NCBI RefSeq assembly: GCF_036884845.1
Contig: NZ_CP145732.1
Span: 1,922,001-1,986,000, forward strand
DNA length: 64,000 nucleotides
Reading direction: 5' to 3'
Source of the DNA: Pseudomonas sp. MAG733B
GTDB lineage: Bacteria; Pseudomonadota; Gammaproteobacteria; Pseudomonadales; Pseudomonadaceae
Shown here: positions 1 to 7,570 of the stretch, piece by piece
Numbering within the stretch: position 1 is the first letter of the stretch
Layout of the letters: every line of letters begins with the position of its first letter
The notes under the pieces: generated by a model
Databases searched by the model: none
What the model was told of the DNA's origin: nothing
What the model saw: only the letters and a program-made list of their open reading frames with translations
Program-made: the position numbers and the translations under genes

Positions 1-1351
1 TGGCATCGGCAAACACCAGGTTCAAGGCAATGGCGCGGATCTCGCGGCTGGCGTCCGAGGCTTTCTCGACGCTCTGCGCACGGGACAGGTCGAAAAACGC
101 ATCAAGAGATTTGTCGTCAGTGAAGTTCGGTGTCTGCAATGCCAAGCCGAAACCGCTGCCCTGTGCCAGGCCTTGGGCGCTGTTGAGGAGCGGACCATGG
201 CGTGTTTCGTACACGACTTCGCGAATCGGCCGCTGGCCTTTGACGAAATAGGTTTCGTTGCGCACGATCGCCGGCTGCCATTTGCCGTTGGTTTCGTAGG
301 CGAGACCGTTGCCCTGGCGGCGGATTTTTTCCAGGAACAAATCCTGGTTGTCGCCCATGACGCTGGTCGTGCTCCACGCCACTTTGCCGTTGAATCCGCC
401 CAGCACCATTGGCAACCCGGCGATGGTTACGCCGGAAGCCTGATACTTCGGCGCGCGAATCTGCACATAGGTGAACAGCGACGGCACGCCCAGCGGGCCA
501 TGGCTGTCGCTGGCCAGCAGGCTTTTACCGCTGCGGCTGCGTTGCGGGGCGATCGCCCAGTTGTTCGACGAAGTGGCGCCGAGCAGATTCAGGTCAGAGA
601 GCTGGCCTGTGGCTTTGCTGATGTCAGCCAGCCCCGGAATTTGTCCATTGAGCTTGATGCCTTGCAGCTTTTCGCTTTCGGCCAATGGCAGTTTTTCGTC
701 GGGAGCGGACGGCGTCAGCCACGGCAGTTTGTCGGTAGTGAGCGTTTGCGCGAGCACCAGCGCGGAAATTTCTTCTGGCAGGTTGGCGGACTGGCTGAAG
801 TTCAGCAGGCAGAAAATCAGCGCCGAATCTTCCGGCTGCCAGTATTCAGGCTTGTAGCCGCTGGCGGCGAGGTCCGCCGGCAACTTGTCGCGGTAGCGGA
901 ACAGGTAAGCGTTGACCCCGCGAGCATAGACTTCGAAGAAACGCTTGAGGCGCGGCGAAGACGCCTTGTACAGCTCACCGGCGCTTTTCTTCAGGTTGAC
1001 GGCGCGCATGTAGCGGTCAGCGTCCAGCAGGTCCGCACCGTGCATTTCGGCCAGACGACCCTGGGCGAGCAAGCGCAGGGTGACCATTTGCGTGATGCGG
1101 TCGCTGGCGTGCACATAACCGAGGCTGAACAGCGCGTCGTGGAACGTGCTGCTTTCGATCAACGGCATGCCCATGGCATTGCGGCGCACCGAAACATTCT
1201 GCGCCAGACCCTTCAGCGGCTGTACGCCGGAGGTCGGTGGAAGGGTGTCCTGGGCGTTGAAGCTCTGACAACCGGTCAGGCTCAAAACCCCCGCCACTGC
1301 TGCGGCAACGCCGAACCGGGGTAGAAAATGTGTAAGGGCTGGCGAGGCCAT
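1..1351 (-). CDS. Penicillin acylase family Ntn hydrolase (3' part missing)
   Basis: The gene starts at an ATG at 1351 behind an AGGAG site and stays open to the left edge, giving 450 residues of a family normally near 800. The N terminus is a hydrophobic leader ending in LTGC, so it may be lipidated. An alpha-chain-like segment follows, then the motif [11 protein letters not shown]. In this family the serine before NNW, here about residue 262, becomes the N-terminal nucleophile of the beta chain after autocleavage. The downstream stretch [18 protein letters not shown] is typical of the beta chain. Such enzymes hydrolyse amide bonds in beta-lactams or acyl-homoserine lactones. The substrate cannot be read from the sequence. 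The product is probably periplasmic. Confidence 0.85.
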   Translation of the reverse strand, partial: MASPALTHFLPRFGVAAAVAGVLSLTGCQSFNAQDTLPPTSGVQPLKGLAQNVSVRRNAMGMPLIESSTFHDALFSLGYVHASDRITQMVTLRLLAQGRLAEMHGADLLDADRYMRAVNLKKSAGELYKASSPRLKRFFEVYARGVNAYLFRYRDKLPADLAASGYKPEYWQPEDSALIFCLLNFSQSANLPEEISALVLAQTLTTDKLPWLTPSAPDEKLPLAESEKLQGIKLNGQIPGLADISKATGQLSDLNLLGATSSNNWAIAPQRSRSGKSLLASDSHGPLGVPSLFTYVQIRAPKYQASGVTIAGLPMVLGGFNGKVAWSTTSVMGDNQDLFLEKIRRQGNGLAYETNGKWQPAIVRNETYFVKGQRPIREVVYETRHGPLLNSAQGLAQGSGFGLALQTPNFTDDKSLDAFFDLSRAQSVEKASDASREIRAIALNLVFADA

Positions 1352-1488
1352 GGCAAAGCTCCTGCGGGGGTAGCGTCAGTAAAGGCGCTACGTTAGTGAG
1401 CGGGAGGTGGGCGCGCAAGCGGGGTAATGGGTTATTTCAGGATTTGTCTGATAAGTTCAGCGACCAGTGGTCAGGGAGATTCGTCGGT

Positions 1489-2046
1489 ATGGAATTAATG
1501 GCAAACGCAGCATTGATCATCATCGATCAACAGAAAGGCATCCTTCACCCCAGGCTCGGCCGCCGGAACAATCCCGAGGCCGAGGAACGCATGCTGGAAC
1601 TGCTGGGCCATTGGCGGCGCAACGGGCGGCCGATCGTTCATGTGCAGCATCTGTCGAGATCGGAAGACTCAGTGTTCTGGCCACAGCAGTCGGGCGTGGA
1701 GTTTCAGGAACGATTTCTGCCATTGCCGGGTGAGCATCTGATTCAAAAACAGGTGCCGGATGCGTTTTGTTCGACGGGGCTGGAGGCTCTGTTGCGCGAG
1801 GCGGGGATCGGGCAATTGATCATCGTTGGCGTGGCGATCCACAACTCGGTGGAATCCACGGCGCGCACGGCGGGCAACCTGGGGTTCGATACCTGGGTGG
1901 TCGAGGATGCGTGCTTTACCTTCGACAAGGCTGACTTTTTCGGGCATGCCCGCTCAGCTGAAGAGGTGCAAGGGATGTCGCTGGGGAATTTGCATGGGGA
2001 GTATGCGACGGTGGTCAGTACCGCAACGATTTTGCAGGCAGGTTGA
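1489..2046 (+). CDS. Isochorismatase-fold hydrolase with Ser at the usual Cys position
   Basis: The 185-residue protein has the isochorismatase/nicotinamidase fold. The first strand ALIIIDQQKG carries the catalytic-type Asp, and GVAIHNSVESTART follows near residue 117. In cysteine hydrolases the equivalent motif reads GVxTxxCVExTxR, so the nucleophile position here is Ser. EntB-type isochorismatases also lack the Cys, so a lyase-like or altered activity is possible. ATG 1489 is preceded by AGGGAGA; a second ATG nine bases on (1498) is almost as good. The gene is divergent from the acylase gene to its left and is followed by a REP cluster. No substrate is inferred. Confidence 0.85.
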   Translation: MELMANAALIIIDQQKGILHPRLGRRNNPEAEERMLELLGHWRRNGRPIVHVQHLSRSEDSVFWPQQSGVEFQERFLPLPGEHLIQKQVPDAFCSTGLEALLREAGIGQLIIVGVAIHNSVESTARTAGNLGFDTWVVEDACFTFDKADFFGHARSAEEVQGMSLGNLHGEYATVVSTATILQAG

Positions 2047-2050
2047 GAAA

Positions 2051-2180
2051 CCTGTGGGAGCGGGCTTGCCCGCGATGGCGATTTATCTGACACATCGATG
2101 TTGAATGTCCCGCCGTCATCGCGGGCAAGCCCGCTCCCACAGGGATTGGCGTTGTGGGAGCGAGCCTGCTCGCGATGGCG
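2051..2180. repeat. REP cluster, three arms
   Basis: Arm 2051-2080 (GTGGGAGCGGGCTTGCCCGC core) is followed by its reverse complement at 2117-2143. A third variant arm with a GCGAGCCTGCTCGCG core lies at 2151-2180. This is a typical Pseudomonas intergenic REP/BIME arrangement between two convergent genes. Confidence 0.9.
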
Positions 2181-2214
2181 ATTCAGCCGGCGAAGAAGCT
2201 CTTCGCCCGAAGCA

Positions 2215-2415
2215 TCAAGCGCCGTGGCACTTCTTGAATTTCTTGCCGTTGCCGCATGGGCAAGGGTCGTTGCGGCCGACGTCTTTCAGGGCGTTGCGCA
2301 CCGGTTCCTGGTGGGCGTGGCCGCAGTTCGGGCCGTGGACATGGCCATGGTCGTGATCATGGTGGTCATGATCGTGGTTGCAGTCAGGGCCATGGACATG
2401 GGGTTGCTGGGTCAT
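2215..2415 (-). CDS. Small His-rich SEC-C metal-binding protein
   Basis: The 66-residue protein has two parts. The N-terminal half is packed with His and Asp ([15 protein letters not shown]) and contains two isolated Cys. The C-terminal tail [19 protein letters not shown] is the SEC-C zinc motif (CxCxxGxxxxxCH) known from the SecA C terminus. It is therefore a probable zinc or transition-metal binder of unknown role. It starts five bases after the stop of the LEA-like lipoprotein gene, which suggests the two are co-transcribed. The tail resembles that of the YchJ-type protein encoded at 3032-3508. Confidence 0.85.
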   Translation of the reverse strand: MTQQPHVHGPDCNHDHDHHDHDHGHVHGPNCGHAHQEPVRNALKDVGRNDPCPCGNGKKFKKCHGA

Positions 2416-2420
2416 CGGGG

Positions 2421-2906
2421 TTACTCCGGAATTAGATCGGCGGGGATTATCACGCCATTACGCGCCAGGTGCACGTAGTGAGCGATGAATAAACCGGTTT
2501 CCATCTCACCTTCCAGACGATAGGGAATGGCCTGCTCGGGTTTTTTCAGCTGTTTGACCAGATCCTTGACCTTGGGCCACAGATTAGTGCGGATCGGCAC
2601 CCGGTAGGAACGGCTGGCCTTGGGCCCGATGGTCATCCAGTGTTCATGCGCGCCATCGGCCAGCAGGATGCCGCCCAGGTGAATGCGATACTCAAGGCCG
2701 CGTACGGTCAGCTCGTTTTCGCTGCGGTTGTCGATGCGAAAGTGCAGGATGAAACGCTGCTCCAGCAGCTTGGCCCGCACCACCTCAACCCTGGCCAGAT
2801 GCACCTCGGGGTCTGGCTCGTCATTGCTGAACCAGGACGCGCAGCCGCCGAGCGCCAGACAAAAGGCAAGCGTGAGCAGACATTGTGCGAGTCGCCGGGT
2901 GATCAT
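2421..2906 (-). CDS. LEA14/WHy-like lipoprotein
   Basis: The 161-residue protein has a signal peptide with lipobox LGGC (Cys at about 22), so it is a probable lipoprotein. The mature part looks like a single LEA type 2 (WHy) domain: a strand pattern around [20 protein letters not shown], followed by a conserved N-x-x-x-N-x-L-x-V segment. WHy/LEA14 domains are small beta folds linked to desiccation or stress proteins; the function in Pseudomonas is not established. The start has a good GAGAGGAA site. It is the first gene of a two-gene unit with the SEC-C protein. Confidence 0.8.
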   Translation of the reverse strand: MITRRLAQCLLTLAFCLALGGCASWFSNDEPDPEVHLARVEVVRAKLLEQRFILHFRIDNRSENELTVRGLEYRIHLGGILLADGAHEHWMTIGPKASRSYRVPIRTNLWPKVKDLVKQLKKPEQAIPYRLEGEMETGLFIAHYVHLARNGVIIPADLIPE

Positions 2907-2940
2907 GGTCGTTCCTCTCCCTTGAACCCCAGTCTAGTCG

Positions 2941-3021
2941 TTAAAAGATCGCAGCCTTCGGCAGCTCCTACAGGGTGTCCGCAATCCGAAGTAGGAGCTG
3001 CCGAAGGCTGCGATCTTTTAA
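2941..3021. repeat. Perfect 31-bp inverted repeat, second REP family
   Basis: Arms 2941-2971 and 2991-3021 are perfect reverse complements with a 19-base loop. The core GATCGCAGCCTTCGGCAGCT differs from the GTGGGAGCGGGC family. The same family recurs at 12328-12402 and as split arms around the IS110 element (22857-22885 and 24344-24374). Confidence 0.9.
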
Positions 3022-3031
3022 AAGCATCACC

Positions 3032-3508
3032 TCAACTGCCGAAATACCCCGAACAGCACTTCTTGAACTTCTGCCCGCTGGCGCACGGGCAGGCGTCGTT
3101 GCGCCCGATGTCGAGTGCGACGGTGGGGTCGATGAAGTACCAGCGTCCGGTGTTCTGCACGAACGATGAACGTTCGCGATGACTGTGTTCGCCGCTGCCG
3201 TCGTGCCAGCGTGCGGTAAATGTCACGAAAGCGTGTTCCGGCTGGCCGCCGAGCACTTCGGAGCTCTCTACCTCAAGGCCCAGCCAGGTGCTTTGCGCGC
3301 TCCAGTCGCTGATCGATTGCCGATCGAGCCCGGCTTGCTGGGCGGGCAGGGTGGTTGCCACCAGGTAATCGATCAGGCCCAGCACATAGGCGCTGTAGCG
3401 CGAACGCATCAAGGCTTCCGCGCAAGGAGCCGGGTGACCGGCATGGTAATGACCGCAGCAGGCGTCGAGCAGGGTGCCGCTGCCGCAAGGGCAAATGGAT
3501 GTACTCAT
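3032..3508 (-). CDS. YchJ family protein with N- and C-terminal SEC-C motifs
   Basis: The 158-residue protein begins [19 protein letters not shown] and ends [20 protein letters not shown], so a SEC-C-type Cys cluster sits at each end. Between them lies the NTF2-like YchJ middle domain ([20 protein letters not shown]). The family is conserved in proteobacteria but its biochemical role is unknown; zinc binding is the only safe inference. The start at 3508 is chosen because the N-terminal Cys motif begins there. The upstream DUF6231 gene ends four bases earlier, so the two genes form an operon. Confidence 0.88.
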   Translation of the reverse strand: MSTSICPCGSGTLLDACCGHYHAGHPAPCAEALMRSRYSAYVLGLIDYLVATTLPAQQAGLDRQSISDWSAQSTWLGLEVESSEVLGGQPEHAFVTFTARWHDGSGEHSHRERSSFVQNTGRWYFIDPTVALDIGRNDACPCASGQKFKKCCSGYFGS

Positions 3509-3512
3509 TGCG

Positions 3513-4010
3513 TTACCACCAATATTTCCCGAAGTTTTCCGGATTGGCCCAGAACCGCGAGTTGAGCCAGTCAGGTACTTGTTTGTAGTCAAGCAGATCA
3601 TAGGTGAACAGGGTCAGCACTTGATCATCACGCTGGAAGCGCTCGCTGGCTTGCAGGGCCAGGGAGAAAAAATCCGTTTCCTGCCAGCCGCTGGCGGGCA
3701 AGTCCGCCAGTACCACGATGCGGCTGGCGTTGAGGTTGCGGATGCCGCCCAGCAGATTCAGACCGTCGCGCTTGGGCAGGTGTTCGAGGCAATCGACCAC
3801 CAGCGCCAGGTCAAACCGGCGGGCCGCCAATTCGGCGGGCAACGGCCCGGGCGCCGCGTGTGCCACACAGCTGTCCGGGTGCGCGAGCTTGAAGGCTTCG
3901 AGCGCGGGGAACTCGCTGGCGCCGATCAGCAACAGGCGCGAAGGGGCGTATCGGTCCAGCAAGGCGGCCAGCGCCTGTTGCGGGGTACGCGAAGAAATAC
4001 CTGCAATCAT
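3513..4010 (-). CDS. DUF6231-type protein, methyltransferase-like fold
   Basis: The 165-residue protein resembles a short family found in Pseudomonas. The segments [23 protein letters not shown] and [10 protein letters not shown] are reminiscent of a Rossmann-type SAM-dependent methyltransferase, in the order motif I, motif IV and the following strand. The glycine-rich SAM loop is weak, however, so binding is uncertain. A GAGGAT site precedes ATG 4010. It is the first gene of the pair with the YchJ-family gene. Confidence 0.7.
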   Translation of the reverse strand: MIAGISSRTPQQALAALLDRYAPSRLLLIGASEFPALEAFKLAHPDSCVAHAAPGPLPAELAARRFDLALVVDCLEHLPKRDGLNLLGGIRNLNASRIVVLADLPASGWQETDFFSLALQASERFQRDDQVLTLFTYDLLDYKQVPDWLNSRFWANPENFGKYWW

Positions 4011-4149
4011 TGAATATCCTCACTCAGATCTGCCAAGACTAGCCTGCCCGCCAGTTCGAGCCTAGAGCGGGTTTGCCGCAAAAGTGACGATCTCCCGTGA
4101 ATACGGGACAAAACTGCAATGGCCTATTGCTGGCGGAGAATTAAACTCC

Positions 4150-4200
4150 GGTCTTTACTCCCTGAATCGGTTCTAAGCCGATCCTTCAGGAGAAAACTAG
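4150..4200 (+). promoter_or_regulatory. Leader hairpin masking the Shine-Dalgarno of the first OmpA gene
   Basis: GGTCTTTACTCC (4150-4161) leads into a hairpin. CTCC at 4158-4161 pairs with GGAG at 4189-4192, TGAA at 4163-4166 with TTCA at 4185-4188, and TCGG at 4167-4170 with CCGA at 4178-4181. The 3' arm contains the AGGAG ribosome-binding site, eight bases before ATG 4201. The layout matches that at 4934-4985. Confidence 0.55.
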
Positions 4201-4896
4201 ATGAGCATAGTTCGGACAGCATTACCCCTGGTTCTGCTAACCAGTGTGTTGACTGGTTGCGCAGGTTTGCAGAAAACCGACTGGCCGACCTGTGCGGCGG
4301 TCGGTGGTGTCGTAGGTGCGGGTCTCGGCGCGACCGAGAGTTCCTCATGGGCCGGTTATGGCGCATTGGTAGTCGGCGCTACGGCGGCAGCCTATTGCTG
4401 GGTTCACGGTGATGGCGACGAAGACGGCGATGGCGTGCCGGATAGCCGCGACAAGTGCCCGGGCACGCCTAGAGGCGTACAGGTCGATGCCGATGGTTGC
4501 CCACCACCAGCACCTGCTCCAGTGGTTGAAGAAGTTGTGGTAGTCAAGGAAGAAACCATCGTCATTCGTGATGTCCACTTCCAGTTCGATAAAGCTACAT
4601 TGACCCAGGCTGACAAAGGCGTGCTCGACAAGATCGCCACTCGCCTGAAAGGGGAAGCACCTAACGCCCAACTGACGGTAACCGGTCACACCGACAGCGT
4701 GGGCAGTGATGCTTACAACCAGAAACTGTCGGATAAACGCGCCCACTCGGTGGTTGAATACCTGATCCAGGAAGGCGTGCCACGCAGCAGCTTCGTGTCT
4801 GTTGCCGGTGCCGGTGAAAGCCAGCCGGTTGCCGACAACAAAACCGCTGACGGCCGTGCGATGAACCGTCGCACTGAAATCAAAATCAACCGCTAG
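4201..4896 (+). CDS. OmpA-family outer-membrane lipoprotein (first of tandem pair)
   Basis: The 231-residue protein has a signal peptide with lipobox LTGC (Cys20), then a glycine-rich possibly membrane-associated segment (VGGVVGAGLGA). An acidic DxDxDG stretch (GDEDGDGVPDSRDKCPGTP, about residues 70-95) resembles thrombospondin type 3 calcium repeats. The C-terminal OmpA domain (about 120-231) carries the peptidoglycan-binding signature TVTGHTDSVGS and ends NRRTEIKI. It probably links the outer membrane to peptidoglycan. It lies 89 bases ahead of a paralogue with the same domain order, and both genes have matching leader hairpins. Confidence 0.9.
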   Translation: MSIVRTALPLVLLTSVLTGCAGLQKTDWPTCAAVGGVVGAGLGATESSSWAGYGALVVGATAAAYCWVHGDGDEDGDGVPDSRDKCPGTPRGVQVDADGCPPPAPAPVVEEVVVVKEETIVIRDVHFQFDKATLTQADKGVLDKIATRLKGEAPNAQLTVTGHTDSVGSDAYNQKLSDKRAHSVVEYLIQEGVPRSSFVSVAGAGESQPVADNKTADGRAMNRRTEIKINR

Positions 4897-4903
4897 GTCC
4901 CTC

Positions 4904-4933
4904 GCATCCGCGGCTTGTGCAGTCGCGGATGCG
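4904..4933 (+). terminator. Possible stem-loop terminator between the two OmpA genes
   Basis: CGCATCCGCG pairs with CGCGGATGCG around a ten-base loop just after the stop codon of the first gene. The following GGTCTTTACT is only weakly T-rich, so it may pause transcription or protect the mRNA 3' end rather than terminate. Confidence 0.4.
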
Positions 4934-4985
4934 GGTCTTTACTCCTGTGTAACCGGCATTGGCCGGTGACACAGGAGCTTTCAAC
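4934..4985 (+). promoter_or_regulatory. Leader hairpin masking the Shine-Dalgarno of the second OmpA gene
   Basis: The 12-mer GGTCTTTACTCC recurs at 4934-4945. Bases 4942-4957 pair with 4962-4977 in a 16-position stem with one mismatch and a four-base loop. The 3' arm ends in AGGAG (4973-4977), eight bases before ATG 4986. The stem sequence differs from that of the first leader but the pairing and the spacing to ATG are kept. Confidence 0.6.
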
Positions 4986-5699
4986 ATGACCAATCTCACA
5001 CGGACCGTCTTGCCGGTTCTGCTGCTTGGCAGCCTGTTGACCGGTTGCGCTACTCACAGTGATGGCACTGCCCCCCTCAATCAACGTACCTGGCCGATCT
5101 GCAGCCTCATTGGCGGACTGGTCGGCGGAGGCCTGGGCGCTATCGAAAGTGGCGGTTGGGCGGCCGGTGGAGCGGCGCTCGGTATCTTGACCGGTGGTTT
5201 GATCTGCTACGCCCAGGATGGCGATGAAGATAGCGATGGCGTTTTCGACCGCCGTGATCGCTGCCCCGACACTCCGGCCAATACTCCTGTGGAACATCAC
5301 GGTTGCCCGCTGCCGCAATACCCGGCCAGCGTGAAACCTGCGGAACCGGTTGCGCCTGAAGTCATCACGTTGAGCAATGACGTGTTTTTTGGTTTCGATA
5401 AATCGGACCTGACGCCGACCGCGCAAAGCGAGCTCGATGCGATCATGAGCAAGTTGCTGGACGCCGACGTGGTGAGCATCAAAGTGATCGGGCATACCGA
5501 CAGCGTCGGTGCGGATACTTACAACCAGGCCCTGTCGGAACGTCGCGCCAACAGCGTTGCCGAGTACCTGTTGAGCCAAGGCGTGGCGCCGAACAAACTC
5601 ACCAGCGAAGGCAAGGGTGAAAGTCAGCCGGTGGCCGACAACGAAACCGAAGAAGGTCGCGCGAAAAACCGTCGCGTGGAGTTGCATATCAATCGCTGA
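4986..5699 (+). CDS. OmpA-family outer-membrane lipoprotein (second of tandem pair)
   Basis: The 237-residue protein is a paralogue of the gene just upstream. It has lipobox LTGC (Cys21), a glycine-rich segment (LIGGLVGGGLGA), an acidic repeat DGDEDSDGVFDRRDRCPDTP, and a C-terminal OmpA domain with VIGHTDSVGADTYNQ and NRRVELHI. The ATG at 4986 is chosen over in-frame codons upstream because of the well-spaced ACAGGAG. Its role is probably peptidoglycan anchoring of the outer membrane. Pairing with its neighbour suggests a recent duplication that carried the leader with it. Confidence 0.9.
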   Translation: MTNLTRTVLPVLLLGSLLTGCATHSDGTAPLNQRTWPICSLIGGLVGGGLGAIESGGWAAGGAALGILTGGLICYAQDGDEDSDGVFDRRDRCPDTPANTPVEHHGCPLPQYPASVKPAEPVAPEVITLSNDVFFGFDKSDLTPTAQSELDAIMSKLLDADVVSIKVIGHTDSVGADTYNQALSERRANSVAEYLLSQGVAPNKLTSEGKGESQPVADNETEEGRAKNRRVELHINR

Positions 5700-5846
5700 G
5701 CCGCGGAATAGAGCCGTCGAGCGTGGATTAACCAGGTTTCGACGGCCATTCGGCGATCTTCATGAAGATTTTTCGTTTGCCCTCTGGCTTATCCCGCGTG
5801 GAAGCCGTTACTGTGCGCGCAAAGAATAATTCTCATCGAGGGTCGT

Positions 5847-6125
5847 ATGAAGGTGATATGGGGGCTGGGGAAGCTGTTGACCCTGCTGTTCTGGGCGGTG
5901 GTGCTGGTCAATCTGCTCATGCCGTTTATCCATCCGCTGCACCAGTTGACCAATCTGGCCGGCGGTGTCCTGGCGATCCTTCACTTGCTTGAAGCGCTGC
6001 TGTGCAATCGCAGCCTAAAAGGTCGCGCCCATCCTTGGCTCGATCGCCTGAAGATCTTGATTTTCGGCGTTTTCCACCTGCAAACCATCCCCGCTGCCAC
6101 CGCATCTAAGGCTTCCCATGCGTAA
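5847..6125 (+). CDS. DUF1145 small membrane protein
   Basis: The 92-residue protein has about three hydrophobic segments: LLTLLFWAVVLVNLLMPF, LAGGVLAILHLLEALLC and a weaker LKILIFGVFHLQTI. It matches the DUF1145 pattern of short gamma-proteobacterial inner-membrane proteins, whose function is unknown. The start has a modest GAGGG site. Its last eight bases overlap the start of the collagen-like gene, so the two are probably translationally coupled. Confidence 0.8.
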   Translation: MKVIWGLGKLLTLLFWAVVLVNLLMPFIHPLHQLTNLAGGVLAILHLLEALLCNRSLKGRAHPWLDRLKILIFGVFHLQTIPAATASKASHA

Positions 6126-6876
6126 ACTCTGTCTGCTCGCCGCCCTCATCAGCCCACTGGCCTGCGCTCAGGTAGTGAGCGTCGAAACCAACTCGTTGAT
6201 GCGTCTGCCCAACACTGCCAGCACCCTGCAACTGGAACGCCTGGAAGTGGCGGACTATGGCACGTTGCTGATTCCCTCGAACGTGACCGAAGTGACTGTT
6301 GGCGAACTGCACCTGGGTCGTGACGCTCGAATCGCGATCGTGCCCAGTGAGCAGGCGCTGGAATTGAAAGTCAGCCGTGCAGCGTTGTCCGAGGGCAGCC
6401 AGATCACCGCTCGCGGCGCGCCGGGTACTTATCTGAAGGCCGCTCGCTCCGGACGCAATCTGAACCTGCAGATCAAGACCCTGAGCGCACCGCAATTGCT
6501 GGTTGACGCTCGCGGTGGCGCGGGCGCGCCCGGATTTGTCGGCCTTGACGGGGCCAATGGTCAGGCGCCGGGATGTACTTGGGGCCAGGCCGGACGGGGT
6601 GCCGACGGCAGCAACGGCAGTGATGGTCAGCCAGGTGCCCCGGGGGCATTGGTCAAACTGGCGGTGCCGCGAGATTACCCGGCAGAACAGATCAAGGTGC
6701 AAGTGGCCGGTGGTGCCGGTGGCCTGGCGGGTCCTGGTGGTAAACCGGGAGCGGGCGGTAAGGCCAAGGGCTGCTTTATCTATACAACCGATGGCGGCAA
6801 GGGCGGCAAACCTGGTACCGACGGGCAACCGGGGCCTGCCGGCGCGGCGGGTTCGGTAGTGGTGCAGCGGTTGTAG
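6118..6876 (+). CDS. Secreted protein with collagen-like Gly-rich repeats
   Basis: The 252-residue protein has a cleavable signal peptide (KLCLLAALISPLACA). A beta-rich N-terminal half follows, in which VTEVTVGELHLGRDARIAIV suggests a right-handed repeat or adhesin-like surface. From about residue 140 Gly-X-Y-like runs appear (GGAGAPGFVGLDGANGQAPG, GSDGQPGAPGA, GGKGGKPGTDGQPGPAGAAG) with two internal Cys. The Gly-X-Y register is broken into three blocks, so a full triple helix is doubtful. It could be a surface or periplasmic structural protein; no enzymatic motif is visible. Translation is probably coupled to the DUF1145 gene. Confidence 0.75.
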   Translation: MRKLCLLAALISPLACAQVVSVETNSLMRLPNTASTLQLERLEVADYGTLLIPSNVTEVTVGELHLGRDARIAIVPSEQALELKVSRAALSEGSQITARGAPGTYLKAARSGRNLNLQIKTLSAPQLLVDARGGAGAPGFVGLDGANGQAPGCTWGQAGRGADGSNGSDGQPGAPGALVKLAVPRDYPAEQIKVQVAGGAGGLAGPGGKPGAGGKAKGCFIYTTDGGKGGKPGTDGQPGPAGAAGSVVVQRL

Positions 6877-6911
6877 TCTGATTTTGAGATAGGTGTAGTC
6901 AGTTAGATCGT

Positions 6912-7004
6912 CATCGCGGGCAAGCCTTGCTCCTACAGTATTCATGTCGGTCGCGGATATCGTGACCGACTTCAAACCTGTAGGAGCAAGGCTTGCCCGC
7001 GATG
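6912..7004. repeat. REP pair with inner stem
   Basis: Arms 6912-6938 and 6978-7004 are reverse complements built on CATCGCGGGCAAGCCTTGCT. The spacer has its own short stem, TCGGTC/GACCGA (about 6947-6969). It lies between two convergent genes. Confidence 0.9.
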
Positions 7005-7007
7005 CTT

Positions 7008-7472
7008 TTAGAACGCTGGACGCACCGCAGCAATGACCACAACCACCAAACCCACCAGCAAATTGATCCCCACCAACCGCCGAATCCGCCCCAGCACCGC
7101 CGCCCCGGCCGGCCAATCCTGCGCTTCCACAGCCGTGCGCAGTTCCGGCAGCATCAATGCCTGAATCCGGATAAACAGCGCGGTCATCACCACGTACAAA
7201 CCCATCATCACCTGCACATAGCGCGGCGCGTGTTCAAAACCGCTGAAGTTCAGGTTCAGCATGACCACGCCACTGACCGGCAACAGCACCACCGCACCCC
7301 AGACCCAGCGGAAAAAACCTTGAAACACTTCTACCCACAGCTTCAGCCGGGCAGGGCCCTCCAGTGCGGTGATCGCCGCGGGGCGCAAGACCATCCAGGC
7401 GAAAAACATGCCCCCCACCCATACCAGTGCGGCAAGGACATGCAGGCTATAAACAAGGCTAAAAGCGGTCAT
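7008..7472 (-). CDS. CopD-like integral membrane protein
   Basis: The 154-residue protein has four predicted helices, starting with SLVYSLHVLAALVWVGGMFFAWMVL. The HxxAAxxWxGGxxF pattern is typical of the CopD/DUF4149 group. CopD proteins are linked to copper import across the inner membrane, but many single-domain relatives are uncharacterised, and no copper genes are nearby. The start codon at 7472 has no strong ribosome-binding site. It is divergent from dinG. Confidence 0.75.
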   Translation of the reverse strand: MTAFSLVYSLHVLAALVWVGGMFFAWMVLRPAAITALEGPARLKLWVEVFQGFFRWVWGAVVLLPVSGVVMLNLNFSGFEHAPRYVQVMMGLYVVMTALFIRIQALMLPELRTAVEAQDWPAGAAVLGRIRRLVGINLLVGLVVVVIAAVRPAF

Positions 7473-7533
7473 TCGGGTACTCCGTTCTGCGCGGGATTCA
7501 TTAGCGGGGTATGATAGCGGCCGAACCGAACTA

Positions 7534-7549
7534 CTGAAAATTTATCCAG
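7534..7549 (+). promoter_or_regulatory. Putative LexA box upstream of dinG
   Basis: TACTGAAAATTTATCCAG matches CTG-N10-CAG with an AT-rich centre and the flanking TA found in strong LexA operators. It ends 21 bases before the dinG ATG. DinG is LexA-regulated in E. coli, so the placement fits. Confidence 0.6.
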
Positions 7550-7570
7550 CGTTTTTGCGCCCGAAAATTC

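Noticed and set aside
5713..5746. GCCGTCGA/TCGACGGC stem after the second OmpA gene
   Set aside because: The loop is 18 bases and no T run follows. It may be a chance dyad or an mRNA end stabiliser.
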